From positions 310,001-374,000 of the forward strand of contig NZ_QUZZ01000003.1 of assembly GCF_003545695.1 (NCBI RefSeq): a stretch of 64,000 nucleotides of DNA. The letters run 5' to 3'. Every line of letters starts with the position of its first letter. Position 1 is the stretch's first letter. The translations under genes and the position numbers were made by a program. The DNA is from Taibaiella helva (GTDB lineage Bacteria; Bacteroidota; Bacteroidia; Chitinophagales; Chitinophagaceae). The notes beneath the pieces were generated by a model, which saw only the letters and a list, made by a program, of their open reading frames with translations, searched no databases and was not told the DNA's origin. This document shows, one piece after another, positions 7,939 to 18,100 of this stretch.

Positions 7939-10900
7939 ATGCTAAATGAATCCCGGATGATGAAATCATTACAAAACCTTTTAACCGGAGTCCTTTTTAC
8001 CATTGGCCTGCTGGCAGGCAGCTATTGGAAATCTTCCGCCCAGCAAATCGTGCAGCTGGGTACCGATACCACTTACGACAATATCTATTCCCCTATCTCT
8101 ATTTCTCCCTGGGGAAAGAATACGCACTTTCAGCAATTGTACACCGCTGCGGAGCTCAATACGCTGGGCGTAACGGGTGCGTCAATCATCGACTCGCTGG
8201 CTATAAATGTATACCAGGCACCACAGCTGCCTTTGCCGGGATACGCGGTCAAGATCAAAAATACGGCGGCCGCATCGATAGCCGCCTTTGATGGTCTGGC
8301 GCTCAGCCAGGTATATACGGCAGCTACTTTTACGCCTGTTGCCGGTCAGTGGAACTGGCTGCATTTCCAGAACCCGTTTTTTTGGGATGGCAGCAGCAAC
8401 CTGATCATCGATTTCTGCTTTGACACTACTGTGGCTACCCCTGCAGGGTTTACAGGCAAGCTGCGCTATTCGGAAAGCCTGACCGGGGGCACCGCTGTGT
8501 TCAGGTCTGTTGCTTCGGCCTGCAATGACTACAATGATGCAGAACCGTTCAACAACAGGACTAATATTAAGCTGAGCATGCGGTCCGCGCCGGCCTGTAC
8601 CGGTACCCCGGCTACGCCCAATCTTCTTCCCGGCGGTCCGTTCAATATATGTCCATCGGAGCCGGTTACTTTAAATGCCGTCTCTTCTGCAACAGGCAGC
8701 GGACTATCGTATACATGGCAGCAATCTGTGGACAACGGTGCTACATGGCAAAATATTACAGGCGTCTCCGGTAGCATGGCTACCTTCGCCGTAGGTACAG
8801 ATACCACACAGTTCCGCGTGCAGCTTACCTGCAGCAATACCAATCAAACTGCAACCAGCCTTCCCGTTCAGGTCAATCCGAACACCAGCGGACTAATATA
8901 CAGGCCGCTTCCTTACAGCCAGGATTTCGAACAGTGGCAAAGCAGGTGCAGCAACCTGGAATTGCCCGATTCAAACTGGGCCGCGTTTCCTGCCACCGGC
9001 AATGCCTCGTGGAGAAGAGAAGACCAGGGCGACTCCGCCTCATGGACAGGTTCCGTGGTGCCCACTTACTATATGCCGGTGAGCAGCGCCAATGCACATT
9101 CGGCCCGCTTTCATACTACGGAGACGGCTTCTTCGGGCAGCTTGAGCGTATATGCCGATTGCAGCGGAGCGGGTGTCAAAACATTGCGCTTTGACTATAT
9201 GAACAAGGCCACCGCTGGCAGCAACGCCAATATGGAAATACTGGTTTCGACCGATGCCGGCGCTACGTTTACGCAGCTGGCCGTATTGAACAGTATGGGC
9301 GTCAGCGCCGGATGGGAAGCTCAAACGTTTGATATCACATCGGGTTCGGTAACTACGATTATCAAGTTCACCGGGCATGGCGAACCTCAGTGGGGCGATT
9401 TCGATATGGGTATAGACAATCTCCGCATCCTGCCGGCCTGTACCGGAACGCCGTTAGCTGGCACCGTGGATTCCGCTACAGCTTGCCTGGGATCGGGCGT
9501 GGCACTTTCGCTTACCGGAACCACAGCGGCCGGGGGACTTACCTGGCAGTGGCAGCAGTCTACCAATGGTATCACCTGGGACGACGTGATCGGCGGAACG
9601 CAGGAAGTATCTACGACGCCTCTGAACCAGGATACCTGGTTCCGCGCTATCGTTACTTGTGCTAATTCGGGAGCGATCGATACATCCGCGCCCAGGCTGC
9701 TGCACCTGCAACCGTTCTACAACTGCTATTGCAACTCCGCGTCTACCGCGCCAAGCGCATGGGTGAATATGGGCAATGTAAAACTAATAACCGCGTCGGG
9801 CATCGATACCCTGATCAATAATGGTAATCCTTTACCCCAAAGCAATAACCTGAATGCCAAACAACACTATACCGACTATACGAATACAGGCATTGCCGAT
9901 ATGATCAAAGACAGCACTTACATCTTCGACCTGAGCTACATAACGAGCAATGGCCCCTGGGCATGGCCGGTAATGTCGGGTTCCTATACCAAAATCTATA
10001 TCGACTACAACCACAACAGCATATTTGATACGGATGAAATTGCCTGGGAAGGCTCCAAGCCAGAAGATACTTACAATATTACCGGTAGCTATACGGTACC
10101 GGGTACCGTTATGACCGGCATTACCCGTATGCGTATCGTCACCAATACTGACGGGTACTACGATCCCACTGTAGTAGAGCCCTGCGGCCCGTATTATGGT
10201 GGTGAAACGGAAGACTACCTGGTACATATCCATAATGCTCCCTGTACCGGCAATATCAATGCAGGTATAGTAAATGCTTCGGATACCCTGCTTTGTCCCG
10301 GGTACCTGTTTAATCTCGTCCATAGCGGGTTCGATACGATACCGGGCCTGACAAGCAGGATATGGCAAGCTTCGACGAATGGTACGCTGTGGAACGATGT
10401 ACCCGGAACAGAAAATACGGCTCAGCTATCGGGCACCTTTGCTGCTGCAGCCTGGTACAGGATAAAAGCAACGTGCAGGGCATCGGGTACCCAAGCCTTC
10501 TCCAATGCAATAGCCCTAACGGCCAGCACACTTTGCTATTGCACCAGCTATGCCGACGGCGGGTTCTCCGCAAAGGCCGACAGCAGCGATATCGGCGGCT
10601 TTGCCCTGAGCACTGTTGATCATCCTTTATCCGGAGGACATTTGAATAATGCTCTGGCTATTCGCAGGAATACTGACTTTAGCAGAGAAGGCATAATATC
10701 GCTTTATGTTGACAGCACTTATAATTTCAGCCTGGATCATATCCTGTTGCGCAATACCCATGCCGACGCCAGGATCACCATGTTTGCCGACTTTAATTGC
10801 AACGGCGTCTATGATATACCGGAAGAGCGTATTTATACAGGAAAAACCACCGCAACCACCTGGCATAAAACAGCTACGATCACCATTCCTGCAGCTGCTG

Positions 10901-11313
10901 TATTGAATACAGTGACCGGCCTGCGTATGATAATTAATAACGATACTGCTGCCAATGCGCCTTCCGACGAAGGATGCGGGACCTTTGTATCGGGCGAGAC
11001 CGAGGACTACCTGGTGAAATTTCAATCGAATATGGTAGGAATAAACCAGGCCCCCGATCTTAGGGATAACCTTACGCTGTTTCCGAATCCATCCGGAGGC
11101 ACGGTCGCTGTAGCCTACAACGGGGCTACGCTTGAAAACGCCGATCTGCTGGTTCAGACAGTTACCGGCCAGACGATACAGGTGCAGCACCTCGGAAGCC
11201 TGAAACGCGGGCAGGTCGTAACGCTTGACCTTCATAGCTACAGTAAAGGCATCTATTTCATCAAAATAACATCGGGCAAAGGAAGCCATATGGCAAAGGT
11301 TGTTTTGCAATAG
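7939..11313 (+). CDS. T9SS type A sorted surface protein with two GEVED domains
   Basis: An 1124-residue secreted protein. Two further ATGs (7957, 7960) would give a tidier signal peptide (MMKSLQNLLTGVLFT...SSAQ). Modules in order: N-terminal beta domain (about 40-215), Ig-like segment starting CTGTP with CPSEPVTLNA (about 220-310), a jellyroll-like stretch (about 320-500), second CTGTP Ig-like segment (500-590), GEVED domain 1 (about 684-764; IYIDYNHNSIFD, GGETEDYLV), another Ig-like segment, GEVED domain 2 (about 944-1027; FADFNCNGVYD, SGETEDYLV), and a type A T9SS sorting domain (about 1040-1124; LFPNPSGG, KGIYFIKI). The protein should cross the outer membrane by T9SS and be attached or released. 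Function probably adhesion or polymer binding; ligand unknown. Confidence 0.9.
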   Translation: MLNESRMMKSLQNLLTGVLFTIGLLAGSYWKSSAQQIVQLGTDTTYDNIYSPISISPWGKNTHFQQLYTAAELNTLGVTGASIIDSLAINVYQAPQLPLPGYAVKIKNTAAASIAAFDGLALSQVYTAATFTPVAGQWNWLHFQNPFFWDGSSNLIIDFCFDTTVATPAGFTGKLRYSESLTGGTAVFRSVASACNDYNDAEPFNNRTNIKLSMRSAPACTGTPATPNLLPGGPFNICPSEPVTLNAVSSATGSGLSYTWQQSVDNGATWQNITGVSGSMATFAVGTDTTQFRVQLTCSNTNQTATSLPVQVNPNTSGLIYRPLPYSQDFEQWQSRCSNLELPDSNWAAFPATGNASWRREDQGDSASWTGSVVPTYYMPVSSANAHSARFHTTETASSGSLSVYADCSGAGVKTLRFDYMNKATAGSNANMEILVSTDAGATFTQLAVLNSMGVSAGWEAQTFDITSGSVTTIIKFTGHGEPQWGDFDMGIDNLRILPACTGTPLAGTVDSATACLGSGVALSLTGTTAAGGLTWQWQQSTNGITWDDVIGGTQEVSTTPLNQDTWFRAIVTCANSGAIDTSAPRLLHLQPFYNCYCNSASTAPSAWVNMGNVKLITASGIDTLINNGNPLPQSNNLNAKQHYTDYTNTGIADMIKDSTYIFDLSYITSNGPWAWPVMSGSYTKIYIDYNHNSIFDTDEIAWEGSKPEDTYNITGSYTVPGTVMTGITRMRIVTNTDGYYDPTVVEPCGPYYGGETEDYLVHIHNAPCTGNINAGIVNASDTLLCPGYLFNLVHSGFDTIPGLTSRIWQASTNGTLWNDVPGTENTAQLSGTFAAAAWYRIKATCRASGTQAFSNAIALTASTLCYCTSYADGGFSAKADSSDIGGFALSTVDHPLSGGHLNNALAIRRNTDFSREGIISLYVDSTYNFSLDHILLRNTHADARITMFADFNCNGVYDIPEERIYTGKTTATTWHKTATITIPAAAVLNTVTGLRMIINNDTAANAPSDEGCGTFVSGETEDYLVKFQSNMVGINQAPDLRDNLTLFPNPSGGTVAVAYNGATLENADLLVQTVTGQTIQVQHLGSLKRGQVVTLDLHSYSKGIYFIKITSGKGSHMAKVVLQ

Positions 11314-11342
11314 CGTAGCGCATTCTTATCAATACCTGATAT

Positions 11343-11381
11343 TCCGGATGCGGCGCTGTCATGCCGTATCCGGATTCCTCT
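11343..11381 (+). terminator. Hairpin between two T9SS cargo genes (weak terminator)
   Basis: TCCGGATGCGGC (11343-11354) pairs with GCCGTATCCGGA (11363-11374) with one G-T pair and an 8-base loop, followed by TTCCTCTT. The weak T tract suggests partial termination or mRNA end protection. Confidence 0.5.
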
Positions 11382-11394
11382 TAAATACCAACCA

Positions 11395-14300
11395 ATGAAA
11401 TCCTTTTTTTCTTTTTTCCTGACGACCGTCGTTTTATTCCAGCTTTTTGCGACGCATAAGGCCGCAGCCGTGGGGCCGGCAGCAGGCGGCGAGATCATAT
11501 ACCAGTACATCAACGATACCACATACCGTTTTTATTTTCGTTACCAGCGCACCTGTACGGGTATACCTGAACCTGATAAAGTAAGCCTTTGCTACCGGAA
11601 TACCTGCAATTTTATCTGGAGCACTGCTATTATGGACCGGGCAACGTTTACGCCCTGGAACACACCGAACGGCCAGGAGGTATTGAAGAGCTGCGCCAGC
11701 AACCCCAGCGCCTGCTCCGATCCGGCAGGCACATCTGAAATGTACCGCGACTGGTGGTATACTGCTGTAGTAACCATACGCCAGCCTTGTAATCATTGGA
11801 TATTCTCGGTAAATATTGATGAGCGTGACCGGGATTCGATTACCAATTTGACCATACTGCCTCCTTTTGAACATAATTTGTATGTAGAAGCCACTTTGGA
11901 TAACCTGAATGCACCGCAGCAGTCGTCGCCTTATTTTACTTCGCCGGTACCCGTATTTGCCTGTGCCAATACACCTTTCCATTATAACAACGGCGTTATG
12001 GACCCCGACGGCGACTCGTTGGTGTATAAGATGATCCAGCCTCGTGCCGCATATACAGACATGTTTGTGATCTGCGCCGGCTATCCGCCTTATAACATGA
12101 ACTTTACCGGACCTCAGTACAACCTCAGCAATAATCCGCTGCTGACCAACAATACATTCGCTCTGGATCCGCAAACGGGGAACTTTGATTTTACACCGTT
12201 GCCCGGACAGGTAGCTTATCTTGCTTATGCCGTGGAGAAATACAGGAACGGACAGTTTATCGGTTCTGTTATGCGGGATGCCCGGATAGAAATACGGAAT
12301 GCCGATATCTCTTTTCAGCCGCAGCTGGATATTGATCCGTCAAGCATTACCGGAGGAACGCTTGTCAACGATACGATCGTGGTTTGCGGCAACAACGATC
12401 TTAATTTTTGCTTCACTATGCAATCCGGCGGAACATCGATGGTGGTAAGCGACAATAGTGCCATAGTGCTGGATGGCGCTTCCGTCAGCTACCAGGATCA
12501 AGGCAGCAGCCAGGTTGCCGGTTGCATCAACTGGAAACCCGCCGGCAACGATACCGGCTTTAAGCAGCTGATCATCTACGCCAGGGACAGCGCCTGTACG
12601 CCCGGCAGCTACCCGGTAGTACAGGCATTCCGTATTCCGGTTGTCGTTCGTACAGGTATGCAGATCCTGGCCGGCGACACGCTTATTTGTCCCGGCGCCT
12701 CCGTCAGGCTGACCACTACAGGTGGAGCAAGTTCTTACAGCTGGTCGGTGATGCCCGGCTATCCCCCCTCTGCCTTCTCCTGCACGACCTGCGATACAAC
12801 AATAGTAACACCTACCGATTCCACTAAATATATTGTCAATTCAAACTTGAACAACGGATGCCCGTCAGCCGACACCATACGCATTGCTATAGATCGGGCT
12901 AACGTGCTTAAAGCCTCGCCCGACACGATAGTGCTGTGCAATGGCGGCACTTATGTACAGCTTAATGCAACCACAACAGGACCGCAGCCTTTAAAAATAA
13001 TGGCATGCGGCGCTAACGGAACAGCGGGCAGCGGCGCTATCGATTCGTTCGATTATGCAGAAGAAAGCGGCAACAGCAATATGGTAGACTGGCATGGGCT
13101 GGGCAGGTACTGGGGGCCATTCTACGCTTATTTCCGGACCCAGAAAATGCAGATGCTCTATCGCAAGGAGGAATTGCAGGCCGGTGGCTCCAGGGCAGGC
13201 TCCCTGCGGAAAATAGCGCTTCATTACGGCAGCTTCAACGGCGCCAATCCAACTTTCCAGAATGTAAAGATAGCCTTGCGCTGTACCGATAAGTTCGAAT
13301 TTGTGGCGGCCAACCATAGCGAATTCGAAACCGGCCTTATAGAGGTGTTCTCTGCGCCTTCAGTAACCCTGCACCCGGGCTGGAACGAATTTACCTTCAA
13401 TGTTCCGTACGACTATGACACTTCCAAGAACCTGGTGGTTCAATTCTGCTACAGCGGTACAGCTCCGGTCTCACTGCATATCAATTCCAACATGCTGCCT
13501 GTCTACTACATCACGAATACCTACAATGCCTCAATCTGCGCCGGACAGCAGGGCACAGGCAACAGCTGCGTGAACAACCTGGGAACTGTCGTAACTTCCC
13601 ACAGGAAGCCGGATACCAGGTTCTACTATACTCCCCCACCCGAAGCCGGCTTTCAGTACAGCTGGAGTCCGGAGACCGGAATGGATAATCCCGGGGCGGC
13701 CGGCACAGGCCTTATGGCCGATCATACTTCATGGTATACGGTAAGCACCCAAAGCAAATACGGCTGTACCCTAAAAGACTCGATCCTCGTGTATGTAGCT
13801 GATAAGGCATTTGCCGTCATTCCTCCCCATGCTGAAATTTGTATAGGCGAAGTACTGAAGCTGGAAGCAACAGGCGGCGCTTCCTTCAGCTGGACCGATA
13901 CGCTGTTCCAGGCGCCACAAGGATTCAGCTGCACTACATGCCCCGATCCCGACGTCAGCTTGCCATTAGGGGTTCATCCCTATAAGGTAGTGATAGCCGA
14001 TGGCTATGGCTGCAGCGATACTCTGGATGCTTCTGTAAACGTAAACCCGATCCCTGCGACCAAAATACGCAACGCTGATACGACCATTACCTATGGTTCC
14101 AGTATCCGGCTATTTGCAGAAGGTGCTTCTTATTATTTATGGGACCCTGGCAATACTGTCGATAATCCACGGTCGGGCTCGCCCCTGGCAAGTCCCCGTG
14201 AAAATACCTTGTATGTTGTTACTGGCTTTGCTCCCGGAGGATGTGCCGTAAAAGATTCGGTATGGGTAAATGTAGATCGGGATGGGAAGATATTAATTCC

Positions 14301-14559
14301 TTCGGCGTTCAGTCCCAATGGGGATGGAGTTAACGACATCTTCAGGGTGGAGCACCTGCAGTTTCAGAAGGTCGATGCCTTTATGATCTACGATCGCTGG
14401 GGGAAAGAGGTCTATCGCGCCGGGCTTAACCAGAATGGCTGGGACGGCACCTTTAACGGAAGCCCGATGCCGCTGGGCACTTATTTCTACTTTATTCAGC
14501 TGCAGTATCCCGGCGGCAGAACCCGGTCGTTCAAAGGTGATGTAACCCTTATCAGGTAG
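11395..14559 (+). CDS. T9SS type B (gliding-motility C-terminal domain) surface protein
   Basis: A 1054-residue secreted protein with signal peptide (MKSFFSFFLTTVVLFQLFA). The C-terminal 90 residues (about 965-1054) are the gliding-motility-associated domain: IPSAFSPNGDGVNDIF, IYDRWGKEVY, WDGTFNG, PLGTYFYFIQL, which marks type B T9SS cargo. The middle has Ig/PKD-like modules, two of which carry the same FSCTTC motif (near residues 460 and 842), and a DPDGDSLVYK segment near 206-215 seen in cadherin-like or Ig-like repeats. It lies 81 bp after the previous cargo gene, on the same strand, with a hairpin between. The large multi-domain layout resembles SprB-like adhesins, but no specific ligand can be read from sequence. 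Confidence 0.9.
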   Translation: MKSFFSFFLTTVVLFQLFATHKAAAVGPAAGGEIIYQYINDTTYRFYFRYQRTCTGIPEPDKVSLCYRNTCNFIWSTAIMDRATFTPWNTPNGQEVLKSCASNPSACSDPAGTSEMYRDWWYTAVVTIRQPCNHWIFSVNIDERDRDSITNLTILPPFEHNLYVEATLDNLNAPQQSSPYFTSPVPVFACANTPFHYNNGVMDPDGDSLVYKMIQPRAAYTDMFVICAGYPPYNMNFTGPQYNLSNNPLLTNNTFALDPQTGNFDFTPLPGQVAYLAYAVEKYRNGQFIGSVMRDARIEIRNADISFQPQLDIDPSSITGGTLVNDTIVVCGNNDLNFCFTMQSGGTSMVVSDNSAIVLDGASVSYQDQGSSQVAGCINWKPAGNDTGFKQLIIYARDSACTPGSYPVVQAFRIPVVVRTGMQILAGDTLICPGASVRLTTTGGASSYSWSVMPGYPPSAFSCTTCDTTIVTPTDSTKYIVNSNLNNGCPSADTIRIAIDRANVLKASPDTIVLCNGGTYVQLNATTTGPQPLKIMACGANGTAGSGAIDSFDYAEESGNSNMVDWHGLGRYWGPFYAYFRTQKMQMLYRKEELQAGGSRAGSLRKIALHYGSFNGANPTFQNVKIALRCTDKFEFVAANHSEFETGLIEVFSAPSVTLHPGWNEFTFNVPYDYDTSKNLVVQFCYSGTAPVSLHINSNMLPVYYITNTYNASICAGQQGTGNSCVNNLGTVVTSHRKPDTRFYYTPPPEAGFQYSWSPETGMDNPGAAGTGLMADHTSWYTVSTQSKYGCTLKDSILVYVADKAFAVIPPHAEICIGEVLKLEATGGASFSWTDTLFQAPQGFSCTTCPDPDVSLPLGVHPYKVVIADGYGCSDTLDASVNVNPIPATKIRNADTTITYGSSIRLFAEGASYYLWDPGNTVDNPRSGSPLASPRENTLYVVTGFAPGGCAVKDSVWVNVDRDGKILIPSAFSPNGDGVNDIFRVEHLQFQKVDAFMIYDRWGKEVYRAGLNQNGWDGTFNGSPMPLGTYFYFIQLQYPGGRTRSFKGDVTLIR

Positions 14560-15191
14560 CTATGGCCCGACAATCTAAAATTAGCTCGTACCGCAATGAA
14601 TAAGGCAGTATAAATACCCTGGTTTTACCTTGTATACCTTTATGCCGGTTACGGACATCAGCATAAGCAGGTCATGTATAAGCAAACAAGAATCAACGGG
14701 CAACTATGGCTGTCTTTTTATGGATCGGCATTACCAGCGAAGGCTTGCCTTCTGTAGCTTCTTTTTGCTGTAAGTATTTCCAATGATCATTGGCCCCGGC
14801 GTTATATTCCAGATGCATCAATGCGGTTAGTTCCCTGATGCAAGCTTTGGGAAGCTTCCACCTGGAGGCCAGCGCAGCTACCTCCTGAAATCCATTCCAA
14901 ATCATATCCGGGTATTTCATTTATGAGTAACAACCGGGAAAATGTTTTGTTTTCAGAATGCCCATTGTAATTCCTTACTGCCGGTTTGCTGAAACCAATA
15001 TTCATATACCGGCATTCCTGCACCAGGTGCTGACAGCCATACATAAGCCTGTTTAAGGTATTGTTTGCTCTTTCATTAATTATCACCGTAAAGCTATAGT
15101 CCTTTACATGCAAATCAGTTTCTTTACACAGGCCCGATCATATCAATTCGTTGATGATGCCGATATTAGTAACCCATAATTTCCAACTCCA
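14560..15191. other. Intergenic stretch with one doubtful small ORF
   Basis: 632 bp between two cargo genes on the plus strand. On the minus strand two overlapping frames are open (14693-14920 and 14802-15113); the first has codon usage like the neighbours, neither is recognised. The end near 15150-15180 holds a weak TAATTTCC box upstream of the next gene. No repeats or RNA gene recognised. Confidence 0.5.
14693..14920 (-). CDS. Small hypothetical protein (doubtful)
   Basis: 75 codons starting at ATG 14920 (MKYPDMIWNGFQEVAALASR). Not recognised. Codon choice is like that of real genes nearby, and the product is a plausible mostly helical soluble protein without signal peptide. Against it: no clear promoter, short length, and an overlapping frame (15113-14802) that could mean the stretch is a degraded larger gene. 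Confidence 0.35.
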   Translation of the reverse strand: MKYPDMIWNGFQEVAALASRWKLPKACIRELTALMHLEYNAGANDHWKYLQQKEATEGKPSLVMPIHKKTAIVAR

Positions 15192-18100
15192 ATGAACCAA
15201 CCTTTCCAAAACACCAATCTCTTCCGGCGACGTTTCCTATTAGCAGTATGCTTCCTGCATACGTCGTTTTTCACCTTCGCTCAAACTGGTCCTCACGATT
15301 TCGAATTCTGGTTTGGCGTGCCGCAATGGGGCACCGGCTACAAAAGCCCGCAGCAAATACATTTTACAGGTTCCGGGACCGATACCTCCTATTACGAGAT
15401 TGATATGCCGGCAGAGGCCTCGTTTGCACCTATTGCAGGCGCTGTACCGCCAGGTTCCTCCGGCATCGTAAATATGACCAGCTTTATCAGCCAGATCGAG
15501 ACGGTACCGGCCGATGCGGTAGTCAACCGGGGGCTGCGTATCCGGATATGGGGGAAAATGGGCGCCTATTATGCCAATGAGACGGGCAATAACTATGGCA
15601 CGCTGCCCTTAAGAGGTCCTAACGCGCTGGGAACCGATTTTATCGTTCCCGGGCAAAACGTCTATGCCAACGGCGCGACCTATACGCCAGGCGTGAGCTC
15701 ATTTGTCGTTACGGCTACGGAAGACAATACGGTGGTGACGATTGTACCCACGCAACCCATTATAGGCCATGGCGCCAATGTACCCTTTACCATTACCCTG
15801 AACCGGGGACAAAGCTACCAGGCTGCCAACACAGTGAAAACCGGTGTGCACCTGGCAGGCTCTACCATCAGCGCCAACAACCTGGTCGTGGTTTCTTATG
15901 TAGACGACTTGATTGCCACAGGCGGCCCTGCCGATAACGGCGGCGACCAGCTCATCCCTGTTACCGGGCTGGGCACGGATTATGTACATATCCGGACCAG
16001 CTTAACGATTCCCGAAAGAGTATTCCTTACCGGTATTTACAACGGAACCGAAGTAACTATCAATAACGGCACCAGCACTACCACTCTGATACTCGATAAG
16101 GGAGAGCTGAAATCTTACGCCCTGCCTGCAGGGATCAATGCCGCCTATATCCATTCGACCAAATCCATTAGCGCTTATCAGCTGGGCGGATCGGGCGGCG
16201 AGCTGGGATCAGGTATACTGACCCCGGTCGTTGACTGCAAGGGTACGGACATTGTTGCCTTTCAGCGCCCCGCCAGCGCCAGCACTACTTTTTTCAATAT
16301 AATCGTACCCGCCGGCTATGAAAGTAATTTTTTGCTTAATGGTAGTGCGACCATTGTCACCGCAGCCGACTTCCTGGATGTGCCCGGCTATGCAGGGTGG
16401 AAATATTGCAGGAAAAATGTAACCAGCACTTTTACCGCAGGTCAAACGATAATTATCAAAAATACCGGCAGCAAATTTTTCTTCTATCAGAATTTGTATT
16501 CAGCAGCCGGCGGCGGTGGCGGAGACTTCAGCAACTTTTCCGATTTCGGTAACCTGCTGGCCTATCCCAAAGTAACCCGCGACTGCGGCACAGGGATAAT
16601 AACTTTAGACAGCCGCAGCGTGGCCTACAATGCCACTATCACTAACCATGTGTGGACAGCACCGGATGGAGATACCTTAGCCCTGGGGAACACCCTCTCT
16701 GCCATTACATTGGCCGGTGTCGCCGCTTCCGACACCGGTTGGTACCATGTCCGTATCTATGGCGATAATGGCTGCTCCATCGTCGACAGCATGCATGTAA
16801 GCCTGCCGGTGGATAGTGTCACTATCGTTCGCAATCCATCGTCGGCATGCGAAGGCTCATCGGTGCTCTTTAATTCCCGGGTTACGCCGGGTGCTGCGAT
16901 AACGGGTATCAGCTGGACAGGTCCCAATGGTTTTACCAGCAACACGGCAGGATTCAATTTGCTGAACGCAACGGCTGCCAATTCCGGCACCTATATCTGC
17001 AGGTATTATGATGCTTACGGCTGCTATGTGGAAGACAGCACCTCGCTTACTGTAAACGCGGCTTCATCGATTCCGGAATTTACCATTAATGGAAATGATC
17101 TGCTGAGCTGCGATGATACCGCCACTACCCTAAGCGTGGCGGGCTATATTCCGGGACTGGCCTACCGGACCTTTACCGGCTATACAGCGCCATCATTGCT
17201 GGCAAGCAATAATTTCGATGCCGTTACCACCGGCTTTTACAGCCAGCTGCCGGCAACACGGGGCGCCGTATCGCAGCCAAACCTTTCCGGCCTGACCGGC
17301 ATCACTGCCGCCAGCAATAATTTTGGCATAAAATATAAAGGCTTTATCCATATCGACACTGCCGGCGCTTATACCTTTTACCTCAACAGCTATGATGGCA
17401 GCAACCTTTATATCGATGGAGCCCAGGTCGTTTCCAACGACGGCACCCATGCGCTGGCGGAGGTATCGGGTAATGTAACGCTGAGCAGAGGCTACCATGC
17501 CATAGAGACAAACTATTTTACAGGGTCCGCTGCTGCTGCGGCGGCGCTCACGGTGTCCTGGCAGGGCCCTGCCATTGCCAAAGCGCCCCTGCCGGCATCG
17601 GTATTATTCATGCCGGGCGGTACAGCGCCGGCAGGACTGAGCTATTTATGGATCAATGAGACTACGGGCGATACCGTAGGCACCGGCGCCAGCCTGTCCG
17701 TAACCACGCCGGGGGCGTATCGCCTGGTAGCCGATAACGGATGCGCATCTTTTAAATTTTACCAGGTCGAAAAAGCGGTAAGCTATGATTATTCCGATCT
17801 GCCTTCTCCCTGGCCTGCGGCACAGGCCGGTACTGCCGGGTGCACTACAGCCGGAGGGGCGCCTCTGGCTGCCCATGCCGTTTGGGCAGGCAACGCCATC
17901 AGTGTAGAGTGGGCCCATGGTACCTTCGTAGAGGAAGATAGCTATGATGATGGCTTAAGTAATGCCAGCACTTCATTAACAAGAGGCGACACATCAACCT
18001 TCAGCGTTTTGCTGAACAGCAATACTGCGGGTAAAACGGTTTATTATGGCTTATGGTTCGACTGGAATAATAATGGCGATTTCACGGACGATTATGAGAC

